DNA of 46,605 nucleotides from Thalassovita sp. (GTDB lineage Bacteria > Bacteroidota > Bacteroidia > Cytophagales > Flammeovirgaceae), in contig PBYL01000168.1 in the NCBI GenBank assembly GCA_002729595.1, positions 1 to 46,605 of the forward strand. Reading direction: 5' to 3'. Of the stretch, positions 32,678 to 43,075 are shown one piece after another. Numbering within the stretch: position 1 is the stretch's first letter; each line of letters starts with the position of its first letter. The notes under the pieces were generated by a model. That model did no database searches and was not told the DNA's origin. It saw only the letters and a program-made list of their open reading frames with translations. The position numbers and the translations under genes are program-made.

Positions 32678-34378
32678 ATGAACATTATTAAATTTACTAC
32701 CAATCAAAGAATTGTAGTTATCTTTTTGTTTGTGACGTTAATTACCATTTCAGGAGCAGTATATAACAACTTACAAACTCAACAGCTCAAAGCTGAGATA
32801 GAGAAGATATACAAAGACAATCTGTTAAGTATTGAGTATTTAATTGAGGCAGATAGAGATGCCTACCAATCGAGTATTTATATTTCTCATGCATTAGCTG
32901 GCCCAAGAAAAGGGAGAGAAATCAGTCTTGATTCGATGGTTGCAGAGATAAGAGATAACATCGACCAATCAATGGTTAGGTACGATAAATTTTTCCAGAT
33001 TTCGGCTTTTACGAAACTAGAGCAATTTAACAAGTATGATGTTTATGATGCTACTTTTAGAAATAAACACAAAGAGCTTTCTGCTATTACAAATAAAATT
33101 GTTGCCCTTTTAAGAAAAGGTGATTACAGAACTGCAAAAGATATTTATTACTCAGAATATATCGCTGTATTTGAACCAATGCGCTCATCGATTGATGTTT
33201 ATACCGATCTAAGTTTATCTTCTGCCGAAGATGCTTACAATTCTGGTATGGAATTAAGTGATGGCATTTTTGTGAATTCAATGATTGTAGTTGCATTGGT
33301 TTTATTATTTATCGTTTCTGGTGGTATTTATCTTAAGACAAGTATCTCAAAACCTTTGAAAGTAGCGATGGATATTGTTGATAAAATTTCTAATGGTGAC
33401 TTAAGAATTAAGGTTGATAGAGATAAATTCAATCACAAAGATCAAATCGGATTCTTGCTTTTGAAGATGGATGACATGGCAAAAAATCAGCGTAACATCA
33501 TTCAAACAGTTAAAAAGGGAGCCAACTATATTAATAAAGCAAGTGTAGAATTAAGTGCATCTGCAGGGCAGTTATCTCAAGGTGCTTCAGTTCAGGCAAG
33601 TTCTATCGAAGAGATTTCGTCTTCTATGGAAGAAATGACTGCTAATATTCAACAAAATGCAGACAATGCTAAAGAAACTGAAATAATTGCTACTAACTCA
33701 AACAAATCGGCAGATACTTCTAACAAATCAGTAGAAGAGACGCTGGAATCGATGAGTACAATTGTTAGAAAAAACTCGGTTATTGGAGAAATTGCAAGAC
33801 AAACAAACTTGTTAGCATTGAACGCAGCCGTTGAAGCAGCTAGAGCAGGCGAGCATGGAAAAGGATTCGCAGTAGTAGCATCAGAAATTAGAAAACTGGC
33901 AGTACATAGCCAAAATGCTGCAAAAGAAATTTATGATATCTCAAGCTCAAGCGAAAAAGTAGCAAGAACTGCGGGAGATTTATTAAATAAACTTGTTGTT
34001 GAAATTGGAAGAACTAGTAGTCTAGTTGCCGAAATTAGTGCTGCAAGTTTAGAGCAAAATGAAGGTGTAAACCAAATAAATGTTGCGATACAACAATTGA
34101 ATGTAGTAGTTCAACAAAATGCAGCAAGTGCTGAACAATTAGCTGCTAACTCAGAAGAGTTGAACGGTCAATCTGAAAGTCTAAGACAAGCCATTGCTTT
34201 CTTTAAACTGAATGAAGAAGATGAAAATAAAGCAAATGTTGGAGGTATTCAGAATACCAATCAAAACTTTGCATCTTTTGAAAGCAGACCAATGGTACAA
34301 TCAAACAAACCTGCTGGAATTAATCTGGTAATGGATCAGAATTCAGATAAGATCGATCAGGAATACGAAAATTTCTAA
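32678..34378 (+). CDS. Methyl-accepting chemotaxis protein
   Basis: This 566-residue protein has two membrane helices (about 12-29 and 196-219) around a four-helix-bundle type sensor region. A HAMP linker follows (about 220-275) and then a long chemoreceptor signalling coiled coil. The highly conserved hairpin is intact ([39 protein letters not shown], about residues 370-410), the site for CheA/CheW contact. The C-terminal tail ends [11 protein letters not shown]...YENF without an obvious NWETF-type receptor tail. No che genes are in the window, so it must work with a cluster elsewhere. Confidence 0.93.
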   Translation: MNIIKFTTNQRIVVIFLFVTLITISGAVYNNLQTQQLKAEIEKIYKDNLLSIEYLIEADRDAYQSSIYISHALAGPRKGREISLDSMVAEIRDNIDQSMVRYDKFFQISAFTKLEQFNKYDVYDATFRNKHKELSAITNKIVALLRKGDYRTAKDIYYSEYIAVFEPMRSSIDVYTDLSLSSAEDAYNSGMELSDGIFVNSMIVVALVLLFIVSGGIYLKTSISKPLKVAMDIVDKISNGDLRIKVDRDKFNHKDQIGFLLLKMDDMAKNQRNIIQTVKKGANYINKASVELSASAGQLSQGASVQASSIEEISSSMEEMTANIQQNADNAKETEIIATNSNKSADTSNKSVEETLESMSTIVRKNSVIGEIARQTNLLALNAAVEAARAGEHGKGFAVVASEIRKLAVHSQNAAKEIYDISSSSEKVARTAGDLLNKLVVEIGRTSSLVAEISAASLEQNEGVNQINVAIQQLNVVVQQNAASAEQLAANSEELNGQSESLRQAIAFFKLNEEDENKANVGGIQNTNQNFASFESRPMVQSNKPAGINLVMDQNSDKIDQEYENF

Positions 34379-34399
34379 ATTAATTATAGATATATATTG

Positions 34400-34438
34400 A
34401 ACTCTGGATTGATTCTTTCAGTCCAGAGTTTTTTGTTT
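34400..34438 (+). terminator. Terminator after the chemoreceptor gene
   Basis: AACTCTGGA (34400-34408) pairs perfectly with TCCAGAGTT (34422-34430), followed by TTTTGTTTT. Confidence 0.9.
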
Positions 34439-34452
34439 TATAGACTCAAAAC

Positions 34453-34486
34453 AATTCATTAGAATGGAAAACCACTCTAATGAATT
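34453..34486 (-). terminator. Terminator for the oxidoreductase gene
   Basis: An 11-base stem (AATTCATTAGA with TCTAATGAATT), extended past one mismatch by TGG/CCA around AAAA, lies 15 bases beyond the end of the minus-strand gene at 34502. On the minus strand it is followed by GTTTTG. It may also back up the plus-strand terminator beside it. Confidence 0.7.
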
Positions 34487-34501
34487 TTGTTTCTATAAGC
34501 A

Positions 34502-35917
34502 TTAAACTATATAAAATTCTTCCCAACCTTGTCTTGGTGCAGGTCCTTTTAATAGCGCATTTGCAATAGGATTGTTGGTAATCTGTTTGGTTTCTCTATC
34601 AAACAATATCTTCTCATTTAACCATTGTGCGATTACTCCCAAGTTAAATACTTGACATAAAGGCCCCGCAATTTCGAATGGCGATCTTGTCTCTTCTTCA
34701 CCTTTACAGCTCAACAAGAAGTTTGCAAAGTGATTAGAAGTACTTTCTGGAACTTCAGGTAATTTCTTCTCCATTTTCTTGGCAGTCTTTTCTGGAATAA
34801 TAGAAAGCGTACTACCATGAGAACCACCTTTAAAAATCAAATCTTTGCTATAAATAATCTTACCCGGATTCAATTTCATTGGTTGGATAGCTCCGTTACT
34901 TGGTGGTGGAATATCTGGATCTAGTTCCGATGCACCATAGCCTTCTGGTAATTCTGGCAGATTGTCTACCCCATCGTACCAAGAGATTGTCATTGGAGGC
35001 ATGCTTCCTCTTTCTGGGAATTTGAAGTCTAAAGTAGTAGACTGAGGATAAAAGAAGTAGTTGTGTCCATCTACTTTTACTGGATCAACTTCGTAAGGTA
35101 AACCAAGGTCTAAGAATTGGTGAATGGTATCTAAAATATGTGCACCCCAGTCACCCAAAGCTCCCATACCGAAGTCGTACCAGCATCTCCACTGTCCATT
35201 AATAAAGTCTTTTTGGTATTCGTGTTTTGCTGCTGTTCCTAGCCACGTATCCCAATCTAATGTTTCTGGGATAGGTTCACCATCTGGAAAATGGGTAATA
35301 TTGGTATCCCATCCATGCCATCTCCTAGCACTGTTCATGTGAGCAGTAACAGCCGTTACATCTTTAATAATACCGGCTTCTTTCCAAGCTTTAAATTGAA
35401 AATAATTGGCTTCTGAGTGTCCTTGATTTCCCATTTGGGTAACCACTTTGTGTTTTTTGGCACCCTGCATCATGAGCTCAACCTCATTAAAAGTTCTTGC
35501 CATAGGTTTTTCAACATACACGTGCTTACCCGCAGACATTGCCTGCATAGTTACTGGAAAATGTGAAAAATCTGGTGTTCCAACACTTACTGCATCAAAA
35601 CTATCAGACATTTTATCGAACATCTCCCTGAAATCTTGAAAATGAGGTGCATCAGGAAATCTGTTTATTACACCTAGTGTATGTGGTGCACCCATGTCTA
35701 CATCACATAAAGCTACTACATTGCAATAACCAGTATCAGCAAGGCTATTTACCACAGCAGCACCTCTATTTCCTATACCGACACATGCTAAATTTACCTT
35801 GTCGCTGGGAGCAACATACCCAAGCTTTTTCCCAAATACCGAAGAAGGTACAATCGAAAATGCTGCAACAGCCTTACTCCCATTTTTAATAAAACTTCGT
35901 CTTTTCATTTTACTCAT
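34502..35917 (-). CDS. Secreted Gfo/Idh/MocA family oxidoreductase (Tat signal)
   Basis: This 471-residue protein starts with a twin-arginine signal (KRRSFIKNGSKAVAAFSIVPSSV), so it is folded with cofactor and exported. It then shows the NAD(P)-binding Rossmann motif (CVGIGNRGAAVVNSLAD), YVEKPMAR (the family's EKP lysine motif) and a long C-terminal substrate domain. Exported Gfo/Idh proteins of this kind are common in Bacteroidota and are thought to act on sugars or inositols. It lies 198 bases from the sulfatase and is co-directional with it and with the acetylesterase. A role in glycan side-group handling is an inference. Confidence 0.88.
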   Translation of the reverse strand: MSKMKRRSFIKNGSKAVAAFSIVPSSVFGKKLGYVAPSDKVNLACVGIGNRGAAVVNSLADTGYCNVVALCDVDMGAPHTLGVINRFPDAPHFQDFREMFDKMSDSFDAVSVGTPDFSHFPVTMQAMSAGKHVYVEKPMARTFNEVELMMQGAKKHKVVTQMGNQGHSEANYFQFKAWKEAGIIKDVTAVTAHMNSARRWHGWDTNITHFPDGEPIPETLDWDTWLGTAAKHEYQKDFINGQWRCWYDFGMGALGDWGAHILDTIHQFLDLGLPYEVDPVKVDGHNYFFYPQSTTLDFKFPERGSMPPMTISWYDGVDNLPELPEGYGASELDPDIPPPSNGAIQPMKLNPGKIIYSKDLIFKGGSHGSTLSIIPEKTAKKMEKKLPEVPESTSNHFANFLLSCKGEEETRSPFEIAGPLCQVFNLGVIAQWLNEKILFDRETKQITNNPIANALLKGPAPRQGWEEFYIV

Positions 35918-36115
35918 TTATTGTAGTCATATTTAGAATTGAGTTCTTTTTGCCAGTATTTTAGTGATTTTAAAGTTAATTCTTGTACTTTTTAAGGATT
36001 AGTTTTAGGTATTCTTACTGTATCTGGAAAATTTCTACCTAAAACTTCAGCTAACTAAAAAGTATGGTAAATAATCGAATTCACTAAGTAAAATATGGTA
36101 TTACGCATAAAATCA

Positions 36116-37648
36116 TTATTTACTTGAATCATCTAAATAGTCTGCTTCTGTTAGACTATGAAGTACAGACTCTTGCCAATTTTTTAATTGCTTTTCTAGG
36201 CTGGCAGCAATGGCTGGATAATCTTCCAAAATATTGATTTTTTCACCCGGATCGTCTTTTACATTATATAGTTCTTTAATCAAATCGTTTCCTTTTTCAT
36301 GTATTACTAATTTGAATGAATTATCAAGAATAGAGCGACCACCTTTATAATCTTCTTCTAAAATCTCTTTATGATGGTAATTTTTGAAGTTTCTTGTATA
36401 GATATCTCCTGATTTTTTTACAAGTGGAGTTGTACCCTGTTGTAATTCATCACTGATATATGGAGTATTCTCTGTTAGATGATTGGTATCAAAATTCCAG
36501 AAACAAATAGGTTGTGTACGTTCAGTTATTTCTCCATAAATAATGGGTGCAAGGCTTATCCCATCTAATGTCCGATCGGGTAAGTCAACTCCAACTAACT
36601 CGCAAAGTGTTGGTAAAATATCAGATGTTACAGTGTTTATTTCTGATCGTTTGGGCTTTGTTATTTCTTCTGGCCATTCTATAATTCCCGGCACTAAAGT
36701 TCCTCCTTCATACACTGTTCCTTTTAAACCATGAAGTTTCGAATTGTACAAACCACTATGTGGAATTCCATTATCTCCACAATACCAAATCAAAGTATTA
36801 TCTTTCATTCCTTCCTTTTCGAGGTAGTCTCTCAATTTACCTATGGCGCGATCCATCGCCGTAATTTCAGCAAAGCGTTCTTGCAAAACCTCACCAAGTG
36901 GCCGTTTAACCTGTTCACCTGTTTTAATGGAGGTTAACTTTACTAATTGATTATCTAAACTATCTGGCAATTGGCTATACAGCGCTAAATCTTCTGGTAA
37001 AGCCTCATAAGGTTCGTGTGGTGAGCCAAACCAAACTACAGCAAAAAATGGATTCTCTTCTTCTCTTGATTTATCTATGAACGATATTGTCTCATCAACT
37101 ATAACCTCAGAACCTTCTCCCTTAAACTGAATAGGCAGCGAGCCATTTACCGACAAAATCGGATTCATTTCAAAAAAATTATCGTGTGAAACCCAAGAGT
37201 CGAATCCCATTGCTCCCGGATTTGTTGGAGAATCTACTTTTACTGGTCCGAGGTGCCATTTACCAAAATGACCAGTAGTATAACCTTGATCACTCAGCAA
37301 CTGAGCGATTGAAATTTCTTCTGGCCGAATAGACCAACCTGGCGTAAAAGTACCATACCTGTTGGGGTGGCGTCCTGTGATAATGCTACCTCTAGTAGGC
37401 GAGCAAGTTGGATGCGCAGAATGAAAACGATCTAGCACCAATCCCTTTTTTGCCATATCATCAAGCACCGGAGTTTTGATGAAAGGATGACCATTATAAC
37501 CTGTTTCTTCCCAACCGTGATCGTCACCCATTAATAAAATAATATTGATTTTAGACTTCGATTGCTGATTATTTTGTGAATGGGCAATTTGTGTACAGCA
37601 TAGCAAACCTAAAACAATTACACTTAAAATCTGATTGATAGTTTTCAT
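36116..37648 (-). CDS. Type I sulfatase (arylsulfatase-like)
   Basis: This 510-residue protein has a signal peptide and the full type I sulfatase logic. The metal-binding Asp pair is at the start (LLMGDDHGWEETGYNGH, Asp42/Asp43). The formylglycine motif is CSPTR with Cys82, in HPTCSPTRGSIITGRHPNR. KWHLG follows, and then DNGIPH with the later Asp/Asn metal ligands. The Cys would need conversion by an FGE or anSME maturase, which is not in the window. It removes sulfate esters from glycans or aryl compounds in the periplasm. The acetylesterase gene ends 4 bases upstream, so the two are one unit. Confidence 0.93.
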   Translation of the reverse strand: MKTINQILSVIVLGLLCCTQIAHSQNNQQSKSKINIILLMGDDHGWEETGYNGHPFIKTPVLDDMAKKGLVLDRFHSAHPTCSPTRGSIITGRHPNRYGTFTPGWSIRPEEISIAQLLSDQGYTTGHFGKWHLGPVKVDSPTNPGAMGFDSWVSHDNFFEMNPILSVNGSLPIQFKGEGSEVIVDETISFIDKSREEENPFFAVVWFGSPHEPYEALPEDLALYSQLPDSLDNQLVKLTSIKTGEQVKRPLGEVLQERFAEITAMDRAIGKLRDYLEKEGMKDNTLIWYCGDNGIPHSGLYNSKLHGLKGTVYEGGTLVPGIIEWPEEITKPKRSEINTVTSDILPTLCELVGVDLPDRTLDGISLAPIIYGEITERTQPICFWNFDTNHLTENTPYISDELQQGTTPLVKKSGDIYTRNFKNYHHKEILEEDYKGGRSILDNSFKLVIHEKGNDLIKELYNVKDDPGEKINILEDYPAIAASLEKQLKNWQESVLHSLTEADYLDDSSK

Positions 37649-37652
37649 CTTC

Positions 37653-38477
37653 TTATTCGATTTTGGGTTCGATAGACTTCATTGCTTCGGCATATCTAAC
37701 ACCTAACCTCTCTGCTGATCTTGCATCAAAATGTAGATTATCACCTTTATGTTGGAGACCTTCTGCGCTTACTACAGCTGTATAATCCACCAAATTTGAA
37801 AGGTCTTTTATCCATTCGTTGAATTTATCTGCACCATCTATAAAATAACCAAGTTCACCAACTACAAATGGAAGATTAGGGTTTCCGGTAAATTTTCGTA
37901 GTCTATTAATCAAGATTGTTAATTCACTGAGGTATCTTTCTTTGGTGTATTTAGCTCTATCGCTTTCTCCTTGATGCCAAATAACCCCTTTAATTTCACC
38001 TCCAGATTCCAAAACTTTTTCTAATCTACTTATGGCATCATCATAAGGATGTGTATTTGTAGCCCCATCAAACATTCCCGGTTGCCAGAGTTTTATAGAG
38101 GAACCACCAACAGCGCAGGGCACAAGTATAATCTTGTTTTCAGTAAATTTAGATAGTTCATGCCCAAACATTAATCCCGGTCCAACTGCTGCAATAGATT
38201 TATCGAAATGAAGTGGATGTTCTGCTATTTTGAGTTCTCCACTGGCTGTTAGCACCAATACATTTTTAGATTTGTATGTGTTTGAAAGGCTATCAATTTC
38301 GCCCCGACCAGCCATATTAGATTGACCCATTAAAGCATAAATATCGTAAGTTTTTCCCTTTTCAGATTTTTTGATGCCCGTTTGTCCAGTGTTAGCCAGC
38401 CTTTTGTTGCAAGCCGAAAAAATTAGCAAACTACTGATTAAGATGTAAAGTCTGCTGTTAGCTAAAATCAGTTTCAT
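37653..38477 (-). CDS. SGNH-type acetylesterase lipoprotein (SASA/CE6-like)
   Basis: This 274-residue lipoprotein (lipobox FSAC, Cys23) has the SASA family block I with nucleophile Ser53 in LMGQSNMAGRGE. It also has GGSSIKLWQPG, IWHQGESD, the oxyanion Asn-type block, and a late NLHFDARSAERLG with the catalytic His. Such enzymes remove acetyl groups from sialate or xylan-like glycans. It lies immediately upstream of the sulfatase with a 4-base gap, so deacetylation and desulfation are probably coupled on one substrate. The exact glycan is not shown. Confidence 0.88.
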   Translation of the reverse strand: MKLILANSRLYILISSLLIFSACNKRLANTGQTGIKKSEKGKTYDIYALMGQSNMAGRGEIDSLSNTYKSKNVLVLTASGELKIAEHPLHFDKSIAAVGPGLMFGHELSKFTENKIILVPCAVGGSSIKLWQPGMFDGATNTHPYDDAISRLEKVLESGGEIKGVIWHQGESDRAKYTKERYLSELTILINRLRKFTGNPNLPFVVGELGYFIDGADKFNEWIKDLSNLVDYTAVVSAEGLQHKGDNLHFDARSAERLGVRYAEAMKSIEPKIE

Positions 38478-38711
38478 ATTTATCTAGTAATTATTGCTTG
38501 CCCATTCTTTAAGCTCGCTTTCCATGTAATTAAATCAAACCGTGTAACTAATCTGATTTAGAATATAGTCTATGAATTTACTGGTATTACAATCGAATTA
38601 CAAGAGATTAGCAGGTGAACAAACTAAATAGTAATAGATTACATCTGAAGTTATTTATTTGGAGGGTTGAATTGATTTAAAAAGTTAAGTTATTTTTGAA
38701 TTTATTCAGAA

Positions 38712-39470
38712 TTACTTTTTTATCTCTTTCTCAATTTGGCTGAGTATTTCATCTATTTTACTATATGTTGCTACAAATCTTTTGTCTGCAAAATAAGACA
38801 CATTTACAAATGTCGTCAGCATATTTTCAAATTCTAATGATTGCAGAACTAGTGTATTTTTAGTTTGAAATTTAGACTGAGAATAACCAAAAGCACTTCC
38901 ATAAATATTATTAACTACCTTACGATAGTTTATCTGCTGCATTAAAAAATCTATGAGTTTAAACCTATTGTCGGAAAGCTCTGCTTCTTGAAACCTTACC
39001 TTTTTGAGAGTGCTATTCCAAGATAATAATGTTTTTCTCAATTCTGCACTTTTTATAAGTGATAATTTTCCTGAAGAAAGTACTTGTTCTATAATTTCAT
39101 TATTAGGTCTAAATTCAATTTCTGAACCGATGGTGTGTAGCAAAAGTGAATCAAACACGATTTTATCAATTTCTGGTTCATCTGGGCCAGTATTTTCTAG
39201 GATAGCTAATGCTGCATTAGTATTCATTTGATTCAAAACCATCACCGACTTTAAAATCTCTTTATTGTTTTCAAACTCTCCTTTTAAAGCAAGTAAATAG
39301 CGTTGCCCCTCTTTGTTGTTGCTATAGTTTTCGTTCCAAGTTTTTATTTGTAAAGCAATTAAAATCCCAATTACCACAAGTATAATTTCACCTAATGCAT
39401 ACTTTAGGTATTTACTCATTTTACCTTCAGTAAGAACAGTTTGCCTAACCTTTTTTAAAAAATTCAACAT
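38712..39470 (-). CDS. DUF6090 family membrane-anchored protein
   Basis: This 252-residue protein begins with a conserved segment of DUF6090 (KYLKYALGEIILVVIGILIALQIKTWNE), a single membrane helix followed by a helical extracytoplasmic part of about 190 residues. Proteins of this family occur in many Bacteroidota, often in several copies, and have no assigned function. It is a lone minus-strand gene, convergent with nothing close by. The family call rests on the N-terminal segment. Confidence 0.82.
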   Translation of the reverse strand: MLNFLKKVRQTVLTEGKMSKYLKYALGEIILVVIGILIALQIKTWNENYSNNKEGQRYLLALKGEFENNKEILKSVMVLNQMNTNAALAILENTGPDEPEIDKIVFDSLLLHTIGSEIEFRPNNEIIEQVLSSGKLSLIKSAELRKTLLSWNSTLKKVRFQEAELSDNRFKLIDFLMQQINYRKVVNNIYGSAFGYSQSKFQTKNTLVLQSLEFENMLTTFVNVSYFADKRFVATYSKIDEILSQIEKEIKK

Positions 39471-39766
39471 TGACTAATTATAATGATACTTGAAAATTAC
39501 GCAAAATCTATTTACGAGCTTATTTATTGGTAAGAGTGCTTAAAACTATTATATAATGCTAAAAATTTATGATTTCGTTCACTTAATTTTCTAAAATTCT
39601 ATCAACTTCATACTGAGGTTTGACTCTGAAATCTATCTGTTAATTAATTTTAATAAAATAAGATTTAATAATATTTTTCTAAGATCATTTAGCCTTTTAT
39701 TAGTACTTTAACCCCATAAATCTATTTTTTATCTACTGTATAATTACCAGCTTTATCCAGAACAAC

Positions 39767-41872
39767 ATGGCAACAGATCTCTATCCCATTTCACCCGATA
39801 TCAAGGATAAATCTTTTCTTAAACCATCAAAAAAATTCAGAGAATCGGCTATAGGTGTAATAGTTTCTATTATAGTTTTCTCACTATTTTACCTACTACT
39901 TTTAAGTGCTTCCATTGCGCTATTACTAGGTTGTCTTTGGTTAGGCTTCATGATCTTATCAGTTAAACTGAGTTTCTTAACTATTGCCGCAGGTTTAGGC
40001 ATAATTGGTTTGGGCGTAATGCTTTTTATCTTCTGTATCAAGTTTGTGTTTTCTAAGTCTGTAGAAGAGAATCCGGAACGGGTAGAAATTAGCGAAAAGG
40101 AGTTTCCGAAGTTGTTTGAGTTTATCCGTCAGGTGAATGTTGAAACTCAAACAAAGTTTCCTAAAAAAATATTCCTAAGCCCAGATGTAAATGCGAGAGT
40201 TTTTTATAATTCGAGCTTTTGGAGCATGTTTTTCCCTGTGAGAAAAAATCTTGAGATAGGCTTAGGCTTGGTAAACACCTTAAATGTAAGCGAATTTAAA
40301 GGCGTGTTGGCACATGAGTTTGGGCACTTTTCGCAAAAAAGTATGAAGTTAGGTAGCTATATCTATGTGGTAAATAAGTCTATCTTCAATTTGGTTTACG
40401 AAAAAGATAATTGGGATAATGTGCTTGCCGAATGGATACAAGGCGGAGGCATTTTTGGTTTTTATGCTAGACTAACTTATTGGATTGCTCAAGGACTTCG
40501 CGCCTTACTTTCATCAGCCTATAACTTAATCAATATATATTACTCCAAACTTTCTAAAGAAATGGAGTTTCATGCCGATGCTGTGGCGGTAAGCTTAGCC
40601 GGTGTAGCATCTTTTAAACAAGCGCTCAGAAAAATTAGCTTTGCAGATGCTGCTTATAACTATACTTTAGAAAACTTAAAGAGTCTTTCATCATCGAATA
40701 AAGCCAGTAAGAATCTCTTCTCTAATCACGGTTTTATGCTTCAAATTCTGGCTGAAAGAAATAAGATAGAATGGCAGAACGGCAGCATTAATATTACGGA
40801 TGAGGTTTTAACAAAAAGTATTTCACTTTCAAGGGTTTTTGTAGAAAACCAATGGGCTACACACCCCAGCTTAGAAGAGAGAGAAGCCAACTTTAAAGAT
40901 GTAGAAACTATTTGCACTCCTGTAGAAAATTCTGCGTGGGAGTTATTTGATAGTAAAGAACAAATTCAGGAAAAACTAACCCAATTAATCTATTCAATTA
41001 GTTTCCCAGAAACAGAGTTAGAAGAAATTAATGAGGCAGAATTTGAAACTTACATTAAAGAAGAGTTTGAAAAAAATACATCCCCAGAAGCATATAAAGG
41101 CTTTTATGATGATAGAAAATTATTTGAATTTGAGATAGATGAGCTAGTTAAAGAAGAAGTTGCAAATGCTACGTTTGAAAGTATTTATTCTAAAGAAAAT
41201 GCTGAAAAAATTAAGCGATTTTACTCCAACAAAGAAGATTTAGAAATCTTATATCAGATTAGAAATAAGGAAAACAAAATCCGTTTCTTCGAATTTGATA
41301 ACCAGAAATATAAAAGGAATCAGATCGCACCTATTATTCAATCTTTAAGAGATGAGATAAAGCAGCAAGAGATAGCAGTAAACGAATTAGACAAAAGAGC
41401 ATTTCAGCTCAATTATTCCCATGCTTTAAAAAGTGGCAAAACAACTGAGTTGATAGATTTATACAATGAGTTATTTGCAAACCAAAAGCTATTTAACCAT
41501 TTAAATGACCTTGTTTACAAGGTGAATAATTTCATTTTTTCAATTACTAATACCTTCATCACAGAAGAATATCAGGTTAAAATTTTTGTGACTGAGTTTA
41601 GTAAACTCGAAAGAGATTTTAAAGCTATTCTGGAAAAACAAAATAGCGATTTACTGATAGAAATGATCGAGGATGAAAAAATAGCGCATTCTCTAAAATC
41701 ATATAGAGATAATAATCACTTTTATAGCCAAATTACAGACTTTAATCAAGAAGGTTTCAATCAGTTTGCACAACTAATATTTGAAACCCATAATAGCTGT
41801 GCATTTGCTTATGATAAAAGTTTTAAAAAGTTGATGCACTTTCAACTAGAGCTTTTTTCTGAGAAAGTATAG
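39767..41872 (+). CDS. M48 family membrane metalloprotease
   Basis: This 701-residue protein has two or three N-terminal membrane helices (about 28-60 and 65-95). A peptidase M48 domain follows with HEFGH (His183, Glu184, His187) and the third zinc ligand Glu267 in EMEFHADAVA. The rest, about residues 420-700, is a long helical, highly charged region with no obvious motif, far longer than in HtpX-type proteases. That region may position substrates or partners. It ends in a terminator at 41901-41928. The substrate and quality-control role are inferred from the family only. Confidence 0.9.
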   Translation: MATDLYPISPDIKDKSFLKPSKKFRESAIGVIVSIIVFSLFYLLLLSASIALLLGCLWLGFMILSVKLSFLTIAAGLGIIGLGVMLFIFCIKFVFSKSVEENPERVEISEKEFPKLFEFIRQVNVETQTKFPKKIFLSPDVNARVFYNSSFWSMFFPVRKNLEIGLGLVNTLNVSEFKGVLAHEFGHFSQKSMKLGSYIYVVNKSIFNLVYEKDNWDNVLAEWIQGGGIFGFYARLTYWIAQGLRALLSSAYNLINIYYSKLSKEMEFHADAVAVSLAGVASFKQALRKISFADAAYNYTLENLKSLSSSNKASKNLFSNHGFMLQILAERNKIEWQNGSINITDEVLTKSISLSRVFVENQWATHPSLEEREANFKDVETICTPVENSAWELFDSKEQIQEKLTQLIYSISFPETELEEINEAEFETYIKEEFEKNTSPEAYKGFYDDRKLFEFEIDELVKEEVANATFESIYSKENAEKIKRFYSNKEDLEILYQIRNKENKIRFFEFDNQKYKRNQIAPIIQSLRDEIKQQEIAVNELDKRAFQLNYSHALKSGKTTELIDLYNELFANQKLFNHLNDLVYKVNNFIFSITNTFITEEYQVKIFVTEFSKLERDFKAILEKQNSDLLIEMIEDEKIAHSLKSYRDNNHFYSQITDFNQEGFNQFAQLIFETHNSCAFAYDKSFKKLMHFQLELFSEKV

Positions 41873-41900
41873 TACTTTGAAACAAGAAAATTTTCCAAAT

Positions 41901-41928
41901 GCCCTGCAATTGTTGTAAGGGCTTTTTT
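41901..41928 (+). terminator. Terminator after the M48 protease gene
   Basis: GCCCT (41901-41905) pairs with AGGGC (41918-41922), followed directly by TTTTTT. The stem is short but the tail is good. Confidence 0.65.
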
Positions 41929-42022
41929 ATTTCTTTTTCATATTTACCACTCAATTATTTACAAAGATCGTCTACTTTTAAAGCTTCATTTTTATTGAAT
42001 ATTGATTGATATAAATTACTGA

Positions 42023-43069
42023 ATGAGAAACATTTTTATCTATTTGGGCTTAAGCTTCATAATAGCTTGCAGCTCAAATAACAAACCAGCAGAACACAAC
42101 AATCCGAGAGTAATTGTAACTTCAGATATTAATAATATTGGTGGTGATCCAGACGATAAGCAGTCAATGGCACATTTACTCATGTATGCAGACCAAGTAG
42201 ATATCGAAGCGATTATTCCAGATTTATGGATAGGAAAAGGAATTGAAGCCACCAACCAAGCTATTGATGCTTACGAAAAAGATTTACTGAATCCTGATTT
42301 CAATTTTGCCAAGTTCAATTACCCTAATCCAGATTCAATCAGAAACAAAGTAGCGCAAAATAATACTGATGCCATCAACCGAATTATTACACTGGCAAAA
42401 AAAGAAGATAAAAGACCTCTATATATTTTAGCCTGGGGAAATATGAACACCGTAAAAGATGCATTATTACAAGCTCCAGAAATTGCAGATAAAATCAGGT
42501 TGCTAACTATTGCCACAAACAAAATGGCGCAGAACCCAGATAGTGAGCAAAATGCCAAAGTAGAGAAGTACTGTGTAGATAACAACTGGAATGGTGCCGG
42601 ACGCGATACGATTTTTTACGATAGCAGATTTAAGAATCTCTGGTGGATAGAAAACGATTGGGCTTATAATGGAATGTTTGAAGGTGAACAGCCCAGAAAA
42701 TTTCTAGATGAAATTAAACAAAACGGTAACTTAGGATACCACATTTGGGAGGTAGTGCAAGAGCAAGAATGGGCACATTATTTTAGAGCTGGAGATACGC
42801 CTACGCTGCTTTATTTACTAGAAAATATCGATCATAACAATCCTGCACAATTTACTTGGGGTGGCAAATTTGTAAAGCCATTTCCGCAAGAGTATCCCAA
42901 CTATTGGATCGATGCAGCTGGCACAAAAGATTGGGACTATCAAGACCCTTGTAATTCATGGGAGATACAAGACATGGTTTATACTAACCGAGTAAATAGT
43001 TTGATGGAATACCGAGAAGATATGTACAATGCTTTTAGGTTGAAAATGAAAACATTGTACGGAAAATGA
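42023..43069 (+). CDS. DUF1593 (nucleoside-hydrolase-like) lipoprotein
   Basis: This 348-residue lipoprotein (lipobox IIAC, near residue 16) has the inosine-uridine nucleoside hydrolase-like metal site SDINNIGGDPDDKQSM at residues 34-49, then LYILAWGNMNTVKDAL and a long C-terminal part. This is the DUF1593 pattern, a family related to nucleoside hydrolases and found among Bacteroidota secreted proteins, with a likely but unproven role on carbohydrate substrates. The Asp-rich motif is intact. It stands alone on the plus strand, between terminators at 41901 and 43076. Confidence 0.82.
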   Translation: MRNIFIYLGLSFIIACSSNNKPAEHNNPRVIVTSDINNIGGDPDDKQSMAHLLMYADQVDIEAIIPDLWIGKGIEATNQAIDAYEKDLLNPDFNFAKFNYPNPDSIRNKVAQNNTDAINRIITLAKKEDKRPLYILAWGNMNTVKDALLQAPEIADKIRLLTIATNKMAQNPDSEQNAKVEKYCVDNNWNGAGRDTIFYDSRFKNLWWIENDWAYNGMFEGEQPRKFLDEIKQNGNLGYHIWEVVQEQEWAHYFRAGDTPTLLYLLENIDHNNPAQFTWGGKFVKPFPQEYPNYWIDAAGTKDWDYQDPCNSWEIQDMVYTNRVNSLMEYREDMYNAFRLKMKTLYGK

Positions 43070-43075
43070 TAAAAA

